From the NCBI GenBank assembly GCA_903959665.1, contig CAJBXY010000225.1, positions 1 to 8,961 on the forward strand: a stretch of 8,961 nt of DNA. The letters are read 5' to 3'. Source of the stretch: an uncultured Solirubrobacterales bacterium (GTDB taxonomy: Bacteria > Actinomycetota > Thermoleophilia > Solirubrobacterales > Solirubrobacteraceae). The notes beneath the pieces were generated by a model that did no database searches, had not been told where the DNA came from, and saw only the letters and a program-made list of their open reading frames with translations. This document shows, in pieces, positions 8,470 to 8,961 of this stretch (the first letter of the stretch is position 1; the number at the start of each line of letters is the position of its first letter). The translations under genes and the position numbers were made by a program.

Positions 8470-8961
8470 ATGACTGACGAGACGACAGAGCCCGAAACAC
8501 CGGAAGAAGAGACTCCCGCCGAGGAGGTCGTCGCCGAAGCTCCGGTCGAAGAGGCCGCTGCCGCTGAGGAAGCTCCCGCAGAAGAGGCCCCGGCTGAAGA
8601 GCCTGCCGCTGAGGAAGCTCCCGCAGAAGAGGCCCCGGCTGAAGAGCCTGCCGCTGCGGAAGCTCCCGCAGAAGAGGCTCCTGCCGCTGAGGAAGCGCCA
8701 GCCGACGAGTCTGCCGCTGACGACGTCGCGGCCGATGATGGCGCGGACGAGCCTGCTGCCGACGCCGGCGGCGATGAAGCTCCAGCCGAAACGCCCGCAG
8801 CCCCGGTCGGTCCGAAGGCGATCCGCAAGGCAAAGCGTTCCGCCCACAGCGGCGAAGTGAAGCCAGCCCGCACCGCTGAGGAGCGCCAAGCCGAGCGCGT
8901 CGAAGTGCGCCGCGCCAAGGCCGTCGCCCGCAGCCGCCGCCGTGGCCAGGAGCGCGAGAAG
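8470..8961 (+). CDS. rpsQ: Probable 30S ribosomal protein S17 with long acidic N-terminal tail, 3'-truncated
   Basis: The frame from ATG 8470 stays open for 164 codons to the right edge. The S17 identity is inferred only from position: rpsQ follows rpmC in this operon type, and no S17 core motif is reached. Residues 1-115 contain no Lys, Arg or His and about 41 Glu/Asp, mostly in Ala-Pro-Glu-Glu runs. Residues 116-164 switch to strongly basic (18 Lys/Arg, 7 Glu), ending in RSRRRGQEREK. Both parts look disordered. The ATG is two bases after the rpmC stop but lacks a clear Shine-Dalgarno, so coupling to rpmC is likely. S17 is normally about 80-110 residues, so a fusion or extension of this size would be notable. 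Alternatively it is a separate small acidic protein, with rpsQ starting beyond the window. Codon use resembles the neighbouring genes. Confidence 0.65.
   Translation, partial: MTDETTEPETPEEETPAEEVVAEAPVEEAAAAEEAPAEEAPAEEPAAEEAPAEEAPAEEPAAAEAPAEEAPAAEEAPADESAADDVAADDGADEPAADAGGDEAPAETPAAPVGPKAIRKAKRSAHSGEVKPARTAEERQAERVEVRRAKAVARSRRRGQEREK
8558..8656 (+). repeat. Perfect 45-base tandem repeat in the acidic tail
   Basis: Two 45-base units, 8560-8604 and 8605-8649, are identical base for base, and period-45 identity extends from 8558 to 8656 (about 2.2 copies). Each unit encodes AAEEAPAEEAPAEEP. A third, diverged unit starts at 8650 (first change GAG to GCG), and a shorter fourth remnant starts at 8683. 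The unit is a multiple of three, so copy-number change keeps the frame. Identity at synonymous positions points to recent duplication or active slippage. Confidence 0.9.

Noticed and set aside
8199..8918. Long minus-strand open frame (239 codons) rich in Ser, Ala and Gly, plus two other minus-strand frames over the same stretch
   Set aside because: It is the complement of the repetitive Ala/Pro/Glu coding region. Low-complexity GC-rich DNA opens all frames, there is no recognisable domain, and it lies antisense to the operon.

Overview
This window is a stretch of a bacterial chromosome carrying the end of the str operon and most of the S10 ribosomal-protein operon, all on the + strand. The gene order is fusA (5' end cut off), tuf, rpsJ, rplC, rplD, rplW, rplB, rpsS, rplV, rpsC, rplP, rpmC, and a final open frame running off the right edge where rpsQ is expected. 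The DNA is GC-rich with mostly G/C-ending codons. EF-Tu ends in DIIE, and the gene order is the ancestral bacterial one. Together these fit a high-GC Gram-positive (Actinomycetota). The charged extensions on ribosomal proteins make me suspect a deep-branching class such as Thermoleophilia, but that placement is inference and was not tested by any search.

Layout. 1-2018 is elongation factor G. 2019-2108 is a 90-base spacer with an imperfect hairpin. 2109-3293 is EF-Tu. 3294-3472 (179 bases) is the only sizeable non-coding stretch. It holds two tandem terminator-like hairpins and, just after them, a weak candidate promoter, so it looks like the boundary between the str and S10 transcription units. 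From 3473 to the end the genes are packed with gaps of 10 bases or fewer, or with overlaps (TAATG, TGATG, ATGA and an 8-base overlap of rplC with rplD). This suggests one long transcript with translational coupling. No gene-free stretch exceeds 300 bases, and I see no RNA genes, mobile elements or CRISPR.

Function. EF-G and EF-Tu are the GTPases of translocation and aminoacyl-tRNA delivery. The rest are structural proteins of the ribosome: S10, S19 and S3 in the 30S head; L3, L4, L2 and L16 around the peptidyl-transferase centre and tunnel; L22, L23 and L29 around the tunnel exit.

What stands out. The core genes are conventional. Two members carry long low-complexity N-terminal tails. L22 has about 94 extra residues of mixed Glu/Lys sequence before its core, with no usable internal start codon that would avoid it. 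The last gene, presumed S17, opens with about 115 residues that lack any Lys, Arg or His and are rich in Ala, Pro and Glu; this tail contains a perfect 45-base tandem duplication and is followed by a strongly basic segment. S3 ends in a Gly/Arg-rich tail. I regard these tails as the most interesting content here. I see no evidence for a separate novel system such as defence, biosynthesis or a mobile island.
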